From positions 1 to 64,000 of the forward strand of contig NVUQ01000013.1 of the NCBI GenBank assembly GCA_002401955.1: a stretch of 64,000 nt of DNA, in the 5' to 3' direction. The first letter of the stretch is position 1. Every line of letters begins with the position of its first letter. Under the pieces are notes generated by a model, which worked only from the letters and a program-made list of their open reading frames with translations, did not search any database and was not told the origin of the DNA. Both the position numbers and the translations under genes were made by a program. This DNA comes from Flavobacteriales bacterium (lineage in GTDB: Bacteria; Bacteroidota; Bacteroidia; Flavobacteriales_E; Vicingaceae). Of the stretch, positions 26,688 through 35,949 are shown piece after piece.

Positions 26688-27311
26688 ATGAATAAAAAAA
26701 TTGCCATAGTTACATTAATTCTCATCTCAATTCTAAGTGGAATAATTTGGCGTATAGAAATTGAATATCATGGTTGGTATGGATTGACATGGATATCATA
26801 TTTTCATTTAACAATCCCTATTGGATTTCTTCTATTTATGTTCTGGGCTAACTTTTTCATACAACTCACCACATTAAAAAGAGCCCTATTAAATATATCA
26901 GCCTTAGTTTACGGACTACTTATTTACATTAGTTTGAGATATTCTTTAGTTTATTTATTTGGGGCAGGTCCAAAAATGACATTTGAATTCTTAGAAACTC
27001 CAAGATGGATATGGCACCTTAAAGGCTTTTCAACTTTTATAATCATTCCAATGATACCAGTGGGTACATTTTATATTTTCAAAGCATTTGGCAAAATAGT
27101 TCCGTTGAAATCACTTTTAATTTCGATAATTGGTCTATTAATATCTTCTCCTCTCTCAATGGTTTTTCTTGAATTAATAAATGATAAAGGAAAACCAGAT
27201 GCAATTCATACAATAAAAAGTGGCGTTATAATTCCAATTTGTATGTTTTCAATTGGACTACTCATTATAGGTCAAATGAATAACACTGGCAACAACAAGC
27301 CTGGTCATTAG
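26688..27311 (+). CDS. Unrecognised integral membrane protein
   Basis: 207 aa with about six hydrophobic segments (for example IAIVTLILISILSGIIW, YFHLTIPIGFLLFMFW, FSTFIIIPMIPVGTFYIF, SGVIIPICMFSIGLLII). I see no family motif. Standing alone after the KilA-N gene, in the accessory stretch; the spacer before it (26503-26687) has no gene. Confidence 0.7.
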   Translation: MNKKIAIVTLILISILSGIIWRIEIEYHGWYGLTWISYFHLTIPIGFLLFMFWANFFIQLTTLKRALLNISALVYGLLIYISLRYSLVYLFGAGPKMTFEFLETPRWIWHLKGFSTFIIIPMIPVGTFYIFKAFGKIVPLKSLLISIIGLLISSPLSMVFLELINDKGKPDAIHTIKSGVIIPICMFSIGLLIIGQMNNTGNNKPGH

Positions 27312-27615
27312 ACAACCCTATAATTCTCAATAAAAAGTGTTTTCCTATTGATTTTAAAGGAGGTTATCAACAAAGTTGTGCAACAGGCACAATCCCTATA
27401 TTTTATATTGTTGGCTTAGAACTGTACATTTGGCTAGACATAAACTAACCAAATAACCTTTAAAATTATCAATATCCAATCATCAATTTAATAACCGTTC
27501 CCTAATCATACATGCACATAGCAGTCCCTTTTTTACCGTTGTTTAACAGTAGATATGGACAATCGTATATTTATCCAAAGTCTGTAGAAGGGTTGAAACA
27601 CGACCAGCAAGCATT
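27312..27615. other. Gap with no clear gene
   Basis: A 54-codon open frame (27284-27448, plus strand) without a start codon is present but not recognised. ATCCAATCATCAATTTAATA (about 27475) and GAAACACGACCAGCAAG (about 27595) have close counterparts in the spacer at 13.27-13.36 kb, in opposite order. Confidence 0.4.
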
Positions 27616-28386
27616 TTAATAACTCACCAAACCCTGAAACAACAATTCAATCATAAAAATAGCTCCAAGGCATTGTAGCAATTTGTAATCATTAGGCAAA
27701 CGCACATTCAGATTATCTTCCTTTATTGCTTTTACTATAACTAAGATGGATATTGCTATAATAACCATAAGTCCAAAATGTGCTAACGCAAGCACTTTAT
27801 CCATTCCTTCAGAAAAAGGTATGATGCAACGATGTAATAAGATGCTAATTACCGAAAGGCTAACTAGGGCTATGTATTGTACTTTTAGGTTGGGTTCAGT
27901 TTGTTTTAATTGATAAGCTCTTACTAATAATAATATCACAAAGGCTATATCAAAACAGATAATAGAAATAGTTAATAGATCAAATGGAATGGGCCAATGG
28001 CTAATTTTAAACACCGAAAAAAACAATACAATAGCAGATAAAACTGGTATTATAGCGAGAACTGAGCTTCTCATACGATAGCCAAAATGAACCAAAGCTG
28101 CTGAAAACCCAAATAAAGATACAATCAAAAATTCGCCACCTAAAGGCCAGTGAATTAATATAAAAGCTAAGCCTAACGCGAGAACAATTCCCAATAGCAC
28201 GTAAATAATTTCACGTAGTAATAATTTAGTTTCTCGTTTGCGAACCAAAAACTCCACTAGGGCTATCCCCATAACAGCAAGAGAAGCAATAAATATTTCG
28301 CGGGGTCCAGGCCAATGCATAATTTTAAAAAAAACTGCAACCATGTAAATGGTACCAAGTAATGTGTATAAAGTATTTCTAAGCAT
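27616..28386 (-). CDS. Membrane protein with three GldL-like HWP repeats
   Basis: 256 aa, about eight membrane helices. Three successive segments share one motif: VFFKIMHWPGPREIFIAS, AFILIHWPLGGEFLIVS and SVFKISHWPIPFDLLTIS, each at the junction of two helices about 55 residues apart. KI-x-HWPG followed by a helix is the signature of the first membrane hairpin of GldL, the T9SS/gliding motor stator protein, and of small relatives. The protein lacks the long cytoplasmic tail of GldL, so it is a multi-hairpin relative rather than GldL. Proton or ion conduction is a guess. It follows the acyltransferase in the same direction. Confidence 0.7.
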   Translation of the reverse strand: MLRNTLYTLLGTIYMVAVFFKIMHWPGPREIFIASLAVMGIALVEFLVRKRETKLLLREIIYVLLGIVLALGLAFILIHWPLGGEFLIVSLFGFSAALVHFGYRMRSSVLAIIPVLSAIVLFFSVFKISHWPIPFDLLTISIICFDIAFVILLLVRAYQLKQTEPNLKVQYIALVSLSVISILLHRCIIPFSEGMDKVLALAHFGLMVIIAISILVIVKAIKEDNLNVRLPNDYKLLQCLGAIFMIELLFQGLVSY

Positions 28387-28415
28387 AACTAATAAATTTT
28401 CGTTTGTAATATATA

Positions 28416-29624
28416 TTATTTTTCATTATTAAGTTGAACAAGCTCCAGGTCTTTGTCACTTTCCAAAACTGGTCTACGATCATATTTTCTCCCATTTAAA
28501 AACTTGCCGATAAAAGTAGCCCTCACCAAATAATGATAGCTTACCAAACAGATTACTGCTGTTGAAGTGGTTACAATTAAGAATTTTATAAAGGCGGGTA
28601 TTGGCCAATCTACTATTAAGCCCGGAATTAAGGCGGTTAAGGGCAAATGAAGTAAATAAACCCAATAAGAAGAGTCTGAGATATACTTCATTTTAGCAGA
28701 ATATTTGCTACCATATTTAATAAATAAACCAGAAAGACCAAAAATAAACAGCCAAACCTGTATAGAATTAAAAATCATATTAATGCCTGAATCAACGTGT
28801 CCATGTAAGATACACTGAATGGTTGTTGAGATTAATCCCAAGATTGTGCAAACCCAAGCTAGTTTCATAAAAGAGTTCAACAGATGCTTCGATTTATACA
28901 CCATCCAACCTACTAGGTAGAAGTAAAAATGAAAGACATAAGCGTGTAACGTAGGAATAAAATCTATATCCGCTCCGATATTATCTGTTAGAAATGAAAC
29001 ATATATTAACAATGATATTGCGGCTAAAATCAAAACACGCAACACAGGCATCTTAATAAACCAACTAAAAGATTGACTTAATTTCCTACCTAAAACTGGC
29101 ACTTTTTGAATTAAAAGCGCTATTAATACAGCAGAAAATGTAAACAGTATTAAATAGTAAAGAAACCATAAATGGAAAGTGTTTACAGGTATCCAAAGAA
29201 ACGGATCCGAAAAATGAGCCATAACAACATCTAGTACATTTTTATCACCTTTAAAAACTGTTGAAGTATACCCGAAACTCAAAACAATCATAGGCCACAG
29301 AACTAAAAGAAAGACTATAAATGGAAGCACGAGTCTATAGAACCTATTTTTAATCATGCTTTTAGTTCCTCTTTCATAAAACAAAAGAGCACCAAAAAAA
29401 CCAGCTATTAAAAAGAATAAAGGCATTCTATACATGTGAATAAAGTGTACAATAAAATCGTGGGTTGCATTCGTTGCAAAAGGATCTTTCATTCCCCAAC
29501 CGTCTTTGTAATCTACCACTCCATAAGTTAGGGCAGAATGCAACACAACACCCAACAGCATCATTATAGCTCGTAAAGAGTCTAATGAATGTATTCGCTC
29601 AGATTTGGTTGCTAATAGGCTCAT
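28416..29624 (-). CDS. Acyltransferase family 3 membrane protein
   Basis: 402 aa with ten or so membrane helices. Starts with IHSLDSLRAIMMLLGVVLHS, the acyltransferase_3 opening whose RA and H are conserved, then FHMYRMPLFFLIAGFFGALL-like and a WFLYYLILF segment. These enzymes move acetyl or succinyl groups onto exported sugars, such as membrane-derived glucans or O-antigen. A histidine in VLHS is the likely catalytic residue. Followed after 29 bases by the GldL-like protein. Confidence 0.9.
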   Translation of the reverse strand: MSLLATKSERIHSLDSLRAIMMLLGVVLHSALTYGVVDYKDGWGMKDPFATNATHDFIVHFIHMYRMPLFFLIAGFFGALLFYERGTKSMIKNRFYRLVLPFIVFLLVLWPMIVLSFGYTSTVFKGDKNVLDVVMAHFSDPFLWIPVNTFHLWFLYYLILFTFSAVLIALLIQKVPVLGRKLSQSFSWFIKMPVLRVLILAAISLLIYVSFLTDNIGADIDFIPTLHAYVFHFYFYLVGWMVYKSKHLLNSFMKLAWVCTILGLISTTIQCILHGHVDSGINMIFNSIQVWLFIFGLSGLFIKYGSKYSAKMKYISDSSYWVYLLHLPLTALIPGLIVDWPIPAFIKFLIVTTSTAVICLVSYHYLVRATFIGKFLNGRKYDRRPVLESDKDLELVQLNNEK

Positions 29625-29639
29625 TTCTTATCTATAAAG

Positions 29640-29705
29640 TTAGCATCCAGTATTCTTTTCTCCTTGGTTTTCTCTAGGAACAAATGCGCTTCTTATTGTT
29701 TTCAT
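29640..29705 (-). CDS. Possible 21-aa leader ORF before the acyltransferase gene
   Basis: ATG to TAA encoding MKTIRSAFVPRENQG plus six residues ending in GC, 15 bases upstream of the acyltransferase ATG. The composition looks protein-like but there is no second copy here to compare. Speculative. Confidence 0.25.
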   Translation of the reverse strand: MKTIRSAFVPRENQGEKNTGC

Positions 29706-29766
29706 TGTTATTTCAATTATTAATTTCTACAGCAAATTTAGGTGATAACAAGTAGCAATTATTTCT

Positions 29767-29791
29767 GCACTAGTGCCAATTCCCGAATTGG
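29767..29791. promoter_or_regulatory. Twin palindromes in the divergent acyltransferase/AraC spacer
   Basis: GCACTAGTGC (10 bp, perfect) overlaps by one base CCAATTCCCGAATTGG (7-bp arms, two-base centre). They lie in the 458-bp divergent gap 29625-30082, a natural place for operators, perhaps of the AraC-type regulator. The rest of the gap shows no gene. Confidence 0.4.
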
Positions 29792-30082
29792 AACAAATAC
29801 ACCTAACCCAAAACCTCAACACATTAATATAGAGATGATTACAACTTAACAAATTATTCTATTAACTCTTTTAAGTACACAGTAAATATTGTTAGATTGG
29901 GTTATAATAATTGACCATAGGCTCCTAATAAAAATCTGAAAAGACCTTTATCCAATTGGGATTCACCTATTAATCGAATAATTTTAGTCAATAATTTTGG
30001 TTTCAACTTCAAATTCCTCTTTGGCAATTAGAAATTTAGAATTATAAGGTAAGTCACATTATTTTTTACACCTTTGTATTAA

Positions 30083-31219
30083 ATGGATCAATCGAACATA
30101 TCTATTGAATTGATTATACGAACCCTAACACTGTTCGTAAGTGCATTATATTTCATACAGCTTCTAATCTCAAAAGGCCTGAAAAAACTTTCTAATCGAT
30201 TAATCCTTTCCTTTTTTGGTTTTTTTACGATAATCCTATTATTCTTTAAGGTACTCGAATATGATGTAGTCTTAATCTGGATGCTCATTGTACCCTTATT
30301 TGTTTTCTCTGTATTAGCCCTAGCACCTACTATCTATCTGTATACAATTTGCATTACTGACCAGTTAAATAACCGGAAGATTGCTAAACACTATATACTA
30401 GGCGGAAGTATCGCCTTACTTAGTTTAGCAATTGAATTGTCGTTTTTTGCAGTTACTGATCATGATTATACTTTTCTTTCTGATATGCTTTTAATTGTGA
30501 GTGGATGGAGCGTTTCCATATGTTTCCTTATTCAAAACATCTATTACATCTATCATTCCATCAAAATTTACAAATCCCATACTATCAATCGAAAGAACAT
30601 TTTTTCGTACGAAGAGGATATTAAATTAAATTGGCTAAAAATCCTTATCTATGGATATGTAATATTTGTATCAGTAATTGTAGTTTTTAAGCTTCTTGGC
30701 GGTCACCCTTCTGGTTTCCTATATTATCTTATCATAATGATTTACCTAATCTACACTGGGTATAATGCTTTAAAACAAGAGAACATTTATAGCGTTATAC
30801 AACACCAAAAAGCTAAGTTAAACGAATTAAGCGACCCAATAATTGACCGCAACCAGTTGCCAACAGAAAAAGACAAAGAGCTTAAAGACAGATTACTTGA
30901 TTTAATGGAAAAGGAAAAAGTATATCTAGACCAAGAAATTAACATATTTCAATTGGCCGATCAGCTTAACTCTAACAGCAAGTACCTTTCGCAAGCCATT
31001 AATAAGGGTTTAAATAAAACTTTTATAGTGTTTATCAACGAATATCGAGTAAAGGAAGCTAAACAACTTTTACTAGACGAACAATATGATAATATCACGA
31101 TTGAAGGACTGGGACATATGGCTGGGTTTAAATCAAAAACTGCTTTTAATAGAACATTTAAGCAGTTTACCAAACAAACACCTTCGGCTTTCAAAACTGA
31201 AAATAAAAAGTTTACTTAA
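30083..31219 (+). CDS. Membrane-bound AraC-type transcription regulator
   Basis: 378 aa: seven or so membrane helices in the first ~240 residues, then a linker and a C-terminal HTH_18 domain (LDQEINIFQLADQLNSNSKY, TIEGLGHMAGFKSKTAFNRT, FKQFTKQTPSAFK). Bacteroidota have many such regulators with a membrane sensor in place of a cytoplasmic one. It is followed after eight bases by an NDH-2-like gene, so they may be co-transcribed, and it faces the acyltransferase gene. Confidence 0.88.
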   Translation: MDQSNISIELIIRTLTLFVSALYFIQLLISKGLKKLSNRLILSFFGFFTIILLFFKVLEYDVVLIWMLIVPLFVFSVLALAPTIYLYTICITDQLNNRKIAKHYILGGSIALLSLAIELSFFAVTDHDYTFLSDMLLIVSGWSVSICFLIQNIYYIYHSIKIYKSHTINRKNIFSYEEDIKLNWLKILIYGYVIFVSVIVVFKLLGGHPSGFLYYLIIMIYLIYTGYNALKQENIYSVIQHQKAKLNELSDPIIDRNQLPTEKDKELKDRLLDLMEKEKVYLDQEINIFQLADQLNSNSKYLSQAINKGLNKTFIVFINEYRVKEAKQLLLDEQYDNITIEGLGHMAGFKSKTAFNRTFKQFTKQTPSAFKTENKKFT

Positions 31220-31227
31220 TTAAAAAT

Positions 31228-32508
31228 ATGAGTTTAAACATTCCCAATATCAATTTACCTAGAGTAGTTATAATTGGTTGTGGATTTGCCGGTCTAAAAT
31301 TAGTTCAAAAAATTAGTAGCAAGCATTATCAGATAGTTCTATTGGATAGAAATAACTACCACACTTTCCAACCCTTAATGTATCAAGTTGCCAGTTCTAG
31401 TTTAGAGCCCGATTCTATTGTTTACCCAATCAGAAAAGTTTTTAAAGGTAAGGAGAACTTCCATTTTAGGATAACTGAGGTTGATAAAGTAAATACAGAT
31501 TTACAAGAACTAGAAACAAGTATTGGAACTCTTAAATATGATATTCTTGTAGTGGCAACAGGAGCTATCACTAATTTCTTTGGGTTAAAACAGATTGAGA
31601 AATTCGGCTATACCATGAAGAGCCTAACTGAATCTTTAGACTTAAGAAGCATCATTCTTCAAAATTTCGAAAAGGCCTTAAATACTTCCGACCTTAACGA
31701 AAGAAAACGGCTTATGAACTTTGTTATTGTTGGCGGAGGTGCTACAGGAGTCGAATTAGCGGGTGCTTTAGCTGAATTAAAAACGAATATTCTACCTAAG
31801 GATTATCCGGATTTAGATATTCGCCAAATGCAGATTCATGTAATTGAAGCTACTGATCGTACTCTAGCGGGTATGAGTTGTACCGCATCTAAGAAATCAG
31901 AAAAATTCTTAAAAAAATTAGGGGTTAATATTTGGTTAAATACAGTAGTTAAGGATTATGATGGAAGAATTGCCATTACCAGTGCTGCCAATTTTGAAAC
32001 TGACACTTTAATCTGGTCGGCTGGGGTAATGGGCCATCCTATTGGTAACTTAGACAACAGCCTTAATAAGAATAATAGGATTATAACCGATCAATACAAC
32101 AAGATAAAAGACCACAATAACATCTACGCAATTGGAGATGCTGCATGTGTTGAAACCGAAATGGATGGCAGAGGACATGTTATGCTGGCCTCTGTAGCAG
32201 GTCAACAAGGTGCTCAATTGGGTAAAAATTTAAACGCCATTGCTAAGAAAAAAGAGATGACTCCTTTTAAATACAAAGACAGGGGAACCATGGCTACCAT
32301 AGGTAGAAACCGAGCCGTTGTAGATCTCCCATTTTTTAAATTCTCAGGTATTTTCGCTTGGTTTGTTTGGATGTTCTTACACCTTATGCTGCTCGTTGAT
32401 TTTAGAAACAGAATTGTCGTTTTTATTAATTGGTGCTGGAGTTATTTTAATTACGATAAAGGTCTTAGATTGATTATCCGAGAGGTGAAGAAACCCGAAG
32501 ACAAATGA
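31228..32508 (+). CDS. Type II NADH dehydrogenase-like flavoprotein
   Basis: 426 aa. FAD-binding VVIIGCGFAGLKLVQKI at the N-terminus, the NDH-2 signature NYHTFQPLMYQVASSSLEPD, the NAD-binding FVIVGGGATGVELAGALAE, and IYAIGDAACVETE. A hydrophobic C-terminal segment (SGIFAWFVWMFLHLMLLVDF) anchors it to the inner membrane. NDH-2 moves electrons from NADH to quinone without pumping protons. Eight bases behind the AraC-type gene. Confidence 0.92.
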   Translation: MSLNIPNINLPRVVIIGCGFAGLKLVQKISSKHYQIVLLDRNNYHTFQPLMYQVASSSLEPDSIVYPIRKVFKGKENFHFRITEVDKVNTDLQELETSIGTLKYDILVVATGAITNFFGLKQIEKFGYTMKSLTESLDLRSIILQNFEKALNTSDLNERKRLMNFVIVGGGATGVELAGALAELKTNILPKDYPDLDIRQMQIHVIEATDRTLAGMSCTASKKSEKFLKKLGVNIWLNTVVKDYDGRIAITSAANFETDTLIWSAGVMGHPIGNLDNSLNKNNRIITDQYNKIKDHNNIYAIGDAACVETEMDGRGHVMLASVAGQQGAQLGKNLNAIAKKKEMTPFKYKDRGTMATIGRNRAVVDLPFFKFSGIFAWFVWMFLHLMLLVDFRNRIVVFINWCWSYFNYDKGLRLIIREVKKPEDK

Positions 32509-32657
32509 ATAGTATAAAATTTAACGCAGCTACCAACAGAGTGTAAAATACAGTTTAATGTATTTTACACTAAACATTCAACAAAATCAATCAAACAACG
32601 CTCCTATACTATCCTTATTAACTTCATCAAGGTAATCAAACCTGAATAAATAGATTT

Positions 32658-33374
32658 TTAATTCCCTACCCCAAAACCTGTCACACCTTTACTTTCTAGA
32701 ACCTCCATAGATACACGGTAAGGCTGTATTTGTGCTTCGAAATCTGGCATTAATTCAATTTGTATATTTTCAAAATAAATCAAAGCTCCATTAGAGAGTT
32801 TGGCTATTTCTTTTCTATTTAAAACAGGTATTTGGTTTCCTAAAACATTAACAGATTTAAAGGTATTTCCTTCTCCTTTGTAAACCACCGTAAACGATTT
32901 TACTGGCAAAACAATTTTCTTTTTTTGATATAATGAGATACCTTTTAATGTTCCTGAAACTAATAGCATATCTAACAACACATTATCGGTAGGCTTGTTT
33001 CTTAAATATGGCAAAGGTTCTGGTAAAACTAGATATTTTTTGCTCCCAACCAATATTTCATTTCCTTTTCTAATTTCATAGATATTTAAAATGGCTTCAC
33101 CTCTAGCTTCAGGTGTAATAAATGTTCCTGTATCCGTTTCATTAATAGTTCCTCCAGCTAATTTAAAAATGTAAGTATGTAAAGAATCCTGAACTACTAT
33201 TTTTATCGGATGAGCAATATTTTGATACAAATGGTTATAAGTTGGGGTAATAGCAATTTCCACTTTAGGTTTAACTACATTAAATTCTAATTCTTTATCA
33301 GTTTGGGCAATTAAGGCATTGCTCCAAATCAACAAGGATAATAGAATACAAGCTATAACTATTTGTTTTATCAT
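32658..33374 (-). CDS. GldM C-terminal-domain-like exported protein
   Basis: 238 aa with a signal peptide (MIKQIVIACILLSLLIWSNA). The body resembles the periplasmic beta domains of the T9SS motor component GldM: YNHLYQNIAHPIKIVVQ, TGTFITPEARGEAILNIYE, SKKYLVLPEPLPYLRNK. It has neither the GldM membrane helix nor its full length. It shares one base with the anti-sigma-like gene, so it is the third gene of the sigma operon. A part in sensing or modulating T9SS is possible but unproven. Confidence 0.65.
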   Translation of the reverse strand: MIKQIVIACILLSLLIWSNALIAQTDKELEFNVVKPKVEIAITPTYNHLYQNIAHPIKIVVQDSLHTYIFKLAGGTINETDTGTFITPEARGEAILNIYEIRKGNEILVGSKKYLVLPEPLPYLRNKPTDNVLLDMLLVSGTLKGISLYQKKKIVLPVKSFTVVYKGEGNTFKSVNVLGNQIPVLNRKEIAKLSNGALIYFENIQIELMPDFEAQIQPYRVSMEVLESKGVTGFGVGN

Positions 33375-35002
33375 TATAAGTTAAAAACGGTTTCTGTTGA
33401 GTAGGTTACAAATTCTTTACTACTAATTAAATTCATTTCAAAAGTAAAGCTTTCATCCGAATCTTTAATTTCTTTAAATTGATTAGCCCTAAAAATAGCC
33501 ACATTTTTTCTGTCACTCGTTACTGCCCACAACATACATTCTTCTTCGGGGTTATATCTGATGCCCTCTTTTACAATTTCAGGTGTCATACTTACAACTT
33601 CATTTCTACCTTTTAAAACAAGATACATCGTACCTAACTGTAGTTCTTTTCCGCTTTCATCAACAAAATTAGCTTTCACAATAGCTTCTGATGGTAGTTT
33701 TTGTGGGCAGTCAGAATTCCAAACACCGAAATTTTCTATTTGAAATGTTCTCGTGATTCTATTCTCAACAACTGTAGCCAAATTGACAGCTCTTTTATTT
33801 AACTCAACAATTCGTTGGTCATTTAATTCGGAACTACGTTTTGCAATTTCTTTTCTAATCGCTTTATCTCTCTTCTTTGAAGAATCTTTTTTAAGCTTAT
33901 AATCTAATAACAACTTATCGTAAAGTACCTCAGCAGTTGCAAGGTCATTTTTAGCGAAAACTGGATTGGTGATAAAGCAAACTTTCCCTTGTTGTTTATT
34001 TGTAAAACACGTGTTGTACTCTGTCCTGTTAAGACCATGAGTAATGTCAACATCATCCCAAGTTTCTTGAGCATATTCAGGCTTAAAATTCTTTGCTTTA
34101 TTACTTACTTGAAACTTCAACCCTTTGAACGATGTTAATTCTGGAAAATCCCTATAGTCAACATTAATAGTAAAATTGTATTTATTTGTATTAGCTAACT
34201 TGGGTTGAATCGGTTTGCTTTTCTTTAGCTTCTTCAGTTGACTTGAACTTCTTACCTTTTCCTCACGCAACTCTTGAATACTCATATGCGCTGGATTTTT
34301 CTTTAACTCAGCGCCCACCGCTAATATTTCTTCATTACTAAATCCTGCCTCATCTTTGCTTTTATAAACCCACTTATTATCATCAGACGAATAGTAGTAA
34401 ATATTGAAATTATTTCCTGCTTGTTTTGAAGCTAATTCTACTTGAACTGATTTTTCTGAGTTAATAAAAACTGGTTTGTTATTTTGATAAGCTAACAATT
34501 CAAACATTCCCCCTGATTCAAAGTTCATTTTAGTATCAGCAGAATCATAATTCATAGGTATTCCAGATAAAAAAATATCTTTTTGGTCTAAAAACTCTCT
34601 GTATTTAAAAGTAACAACTCCCGCAATTAAATTACCCACACTATCTACTAGTGTATTTGTAGGTATAGTTATTCGAGTTCCTGAGCTTGATGTAATTATT
34701 AACTCCTTTTCTGAATTAACTACTCCCTCTATATTTTCAAAAGCAATACTTTCATCTATAGGAGAATTATACCCTGTCGAATAAGAAGAATTACTATATA
34801 CTTTAGAAGTGTTTTTGGTAGTTGTACTAAAAATAAAGTATGATGCAATTATAAGTAAACCTATTACTCCACCTCCAAAATATGGCGACTTGTAAAATGG
34901 TGTCTTCATTGCACTATACTTGTTCATCACTTTTTCAAAATCCTTATGTTTTAAAGCCTCTTGATTGGTAATCTCTTGGTTATCTATATCTATCTTTTTC
35001 AT
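33374..35002 (-). CDS. Probable anti-sigma-like membrane protein
   Basis: 542 aa. An N-terminal cytoplasmic part of about 45 residues (EITNQEALKHKDFEKVMNKY), one membrane helix (FGGGVIGLLIIASYFIFS), and a large periplasmic region with SSGTRITIPTNTLVDSVGN, VTFKYREFLDQKDIFLSGIP and NNFNIYYYSSDDNKWVYKSK. The topology and the 11-base distance downstream of an ECF sigma gene suggest an anti-sigma factor or a sigma-coupled sensor, though the short cytoplasmic domain does not show a known anti-sigma motif. The same operon encodes a GldM-like protein. Confidence 0.6.
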   Translation of the reverse strand: MKKIDIDNQEITNQEALKHKDFEKVMNKYSAMKTPFYKSPYFGGGVIGLLIIASYFIFSTTTKNTSKVYSNSSYSTGYNSPIDESIAFENIEGVVNSEKELIITSSSGTRITIPTNTLVDSVGNLIAGVVTFKYREFLDQKDIFLSGIPMNYDSADTKMNFESGGMFELLAYQNNKPVFINSEKSVQVELASKQAGNNFNIYYYSSDDNKWVYKSKDEAGFSNEEILAVGAELKKNPAHMSIQELREEKVRSSSQLKKLKKSKPIQPKLANTNKYNFTINVDYRDFPELTSFKGLKFQVSNKAKNFKPEYAQETWDDVDITHGLNRTEYNTCFTNKQQGKVCFITNPVFAKNDLATAEVLYDKLLLDYKLKKDSSKKRDKAIRKEIAKRSSELNDQRIVELNKRAVNLATVVENRITRTFQIENFGVWNSDCPQKLPSEAIVKANFVDESGKELQLGTMYLVLKGRNEVVSMTPEIVKEGIRYNPEEECMLWAVTSDRKNVAIFRANQFKEIKDSDESFTFEMNLISSKEFVTYSTETVFNL

Positions 35003-35013
35003 GATACTTTTAA

Positions 35014-35589
35014 TTAAATGTTATTCTTTAATTTGGTTATGGATCTATGCGTTTTTATTCTTGCATTGCCCTCGGTAAGGTTTAATATCTCTGCAATTTC
35101 TTTAAAGGAACGATTCTCAAAAAATCGCAATTCTATTAATTCTAGGTCATCATCAGATAATATTTCTAATGAAGTTATTATTTGGCTGAATTTTTCTTCT
35201 TTGTCTGATTTAATTATAATTTCATCTTCTGCATTATCCAATAAATAATTCAATTGGTCTTCTGTTACTCTAACATATTTTGAGGCTTGGTTTTTTCTAT
35301 AATAATCAGTTATCTCATTACTAGAGATACGGTATAACCAACTACTAAAAGGGAATCCTTTAAATTTAAACTTTCCTATTTGAAACAGTGCTTTAGCAAA
35401 AATGTCAGACGTGATTTCAGCAGCATCATTCTCATCTTTAACCCTTTTAATCACATATTTAAATATTTGCAAATAGTATTGGTTATAGAGAGGGGCAAAA
35501 TCTTTAGGGTTTTTTTGAGATTTTTTTATCTGCTTTGCTTCATCCTCGATGTCCTTTTCTGTCTTATGATATTCTTTTGATTTAATCAT
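35014..35589 (-). CDS. ECF-type RNA polymerase sigma factor
   Basis: 191 aa. Region 2 is at FAPLYNQYYLQIFKYVIKRV to FSSWLYRISSNEITDYYRKN, and region 4 at LELIELRFFENRSFKEIAEI with helix-turn-helix TEGNARIKTHRSI. It heads the operon with an anti-sigma-like and a GldM-like gene. By analogy with Bacteroidota ECF systems linked to the T9SS (such as SigP of Porphyromonas) it may adjust expression of secretion or surface genes; the target promoters are unknown. Confidence 0.92.
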   Translation of the reverse strand: MIKSKEYHKTEKDIEDEAKQIKKSQKNPKDFAPLYNQYYLQIFKYVIKRVKDENDAAEITSDIFAKALFQIGKFKFKGFPFSSWLYRISSNEITDYYRKNQASKYVRVTEDQLNYLLDNAEDEIIIKSDKEEKFSQIITSLEILSDDDLELIELRFFENRSFKEIAEILNLTEGNARIKTHRSITKLKNNI

Positions 35590-35664
35590 CCGTTAAAAGT
35601 AGTTTTAATATCTATTCTAGCTTAATAACGTAGAAAGCGTTTTTTGTTACAAAAAAGAAATAAT

Positions 35665-35800
35665 GATATCAGTTTAATTTCAAAACACTTAACAATGGTT
35701 TTTGTATAATGCCGATAGATAATCAAAGCCAGAGAATGAGAGCAATGTAATTATCGGGCATTTTGATTACAAATCGGTTAATCCTTAAATGAAAAATAAA
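35665..35800 (+). repeat. Interspersed intergenic repeat, plus copy
   Basis: AGTTTAATTTCAAAACACTT, AACAATGGTTTTTGTATAAT, GCCGATAGATAATCAAAGCC, AATTATCGGGCATTTTG, AAATCGGTTAATCCTTAAAT. AATGCCGATA pairs with TATCGGGCATT with one bulged base, so it can fold. Another repeated pair follows: ATGTAAGATTTTGTAATAC occurs twice in 35800-35860. It lies in the 581-bp gap 35590-36170. Confidence 0.75.
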
Positions 35801-35949
35801 CAATGTAAGATTTTGTAATACCTATATTTCATAATGTAAGATTTTGTAATACAATTTTACACAGACGACTAAGTGCTTATCTATAATATTGTGCATGTAA
35901 ATAAGGGAACCCAATATTAAAAATGCTTTTGTTTTTAAATAACGGAGTT

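Noticed and set aside
27284-27448. 54-codon plus-strand frame reading WQQQAWSLDNPIILN and onward
   Set aside because: No start codon, no recognised family; may be chance in AT-rich DNA, although the composition looks protein-like.
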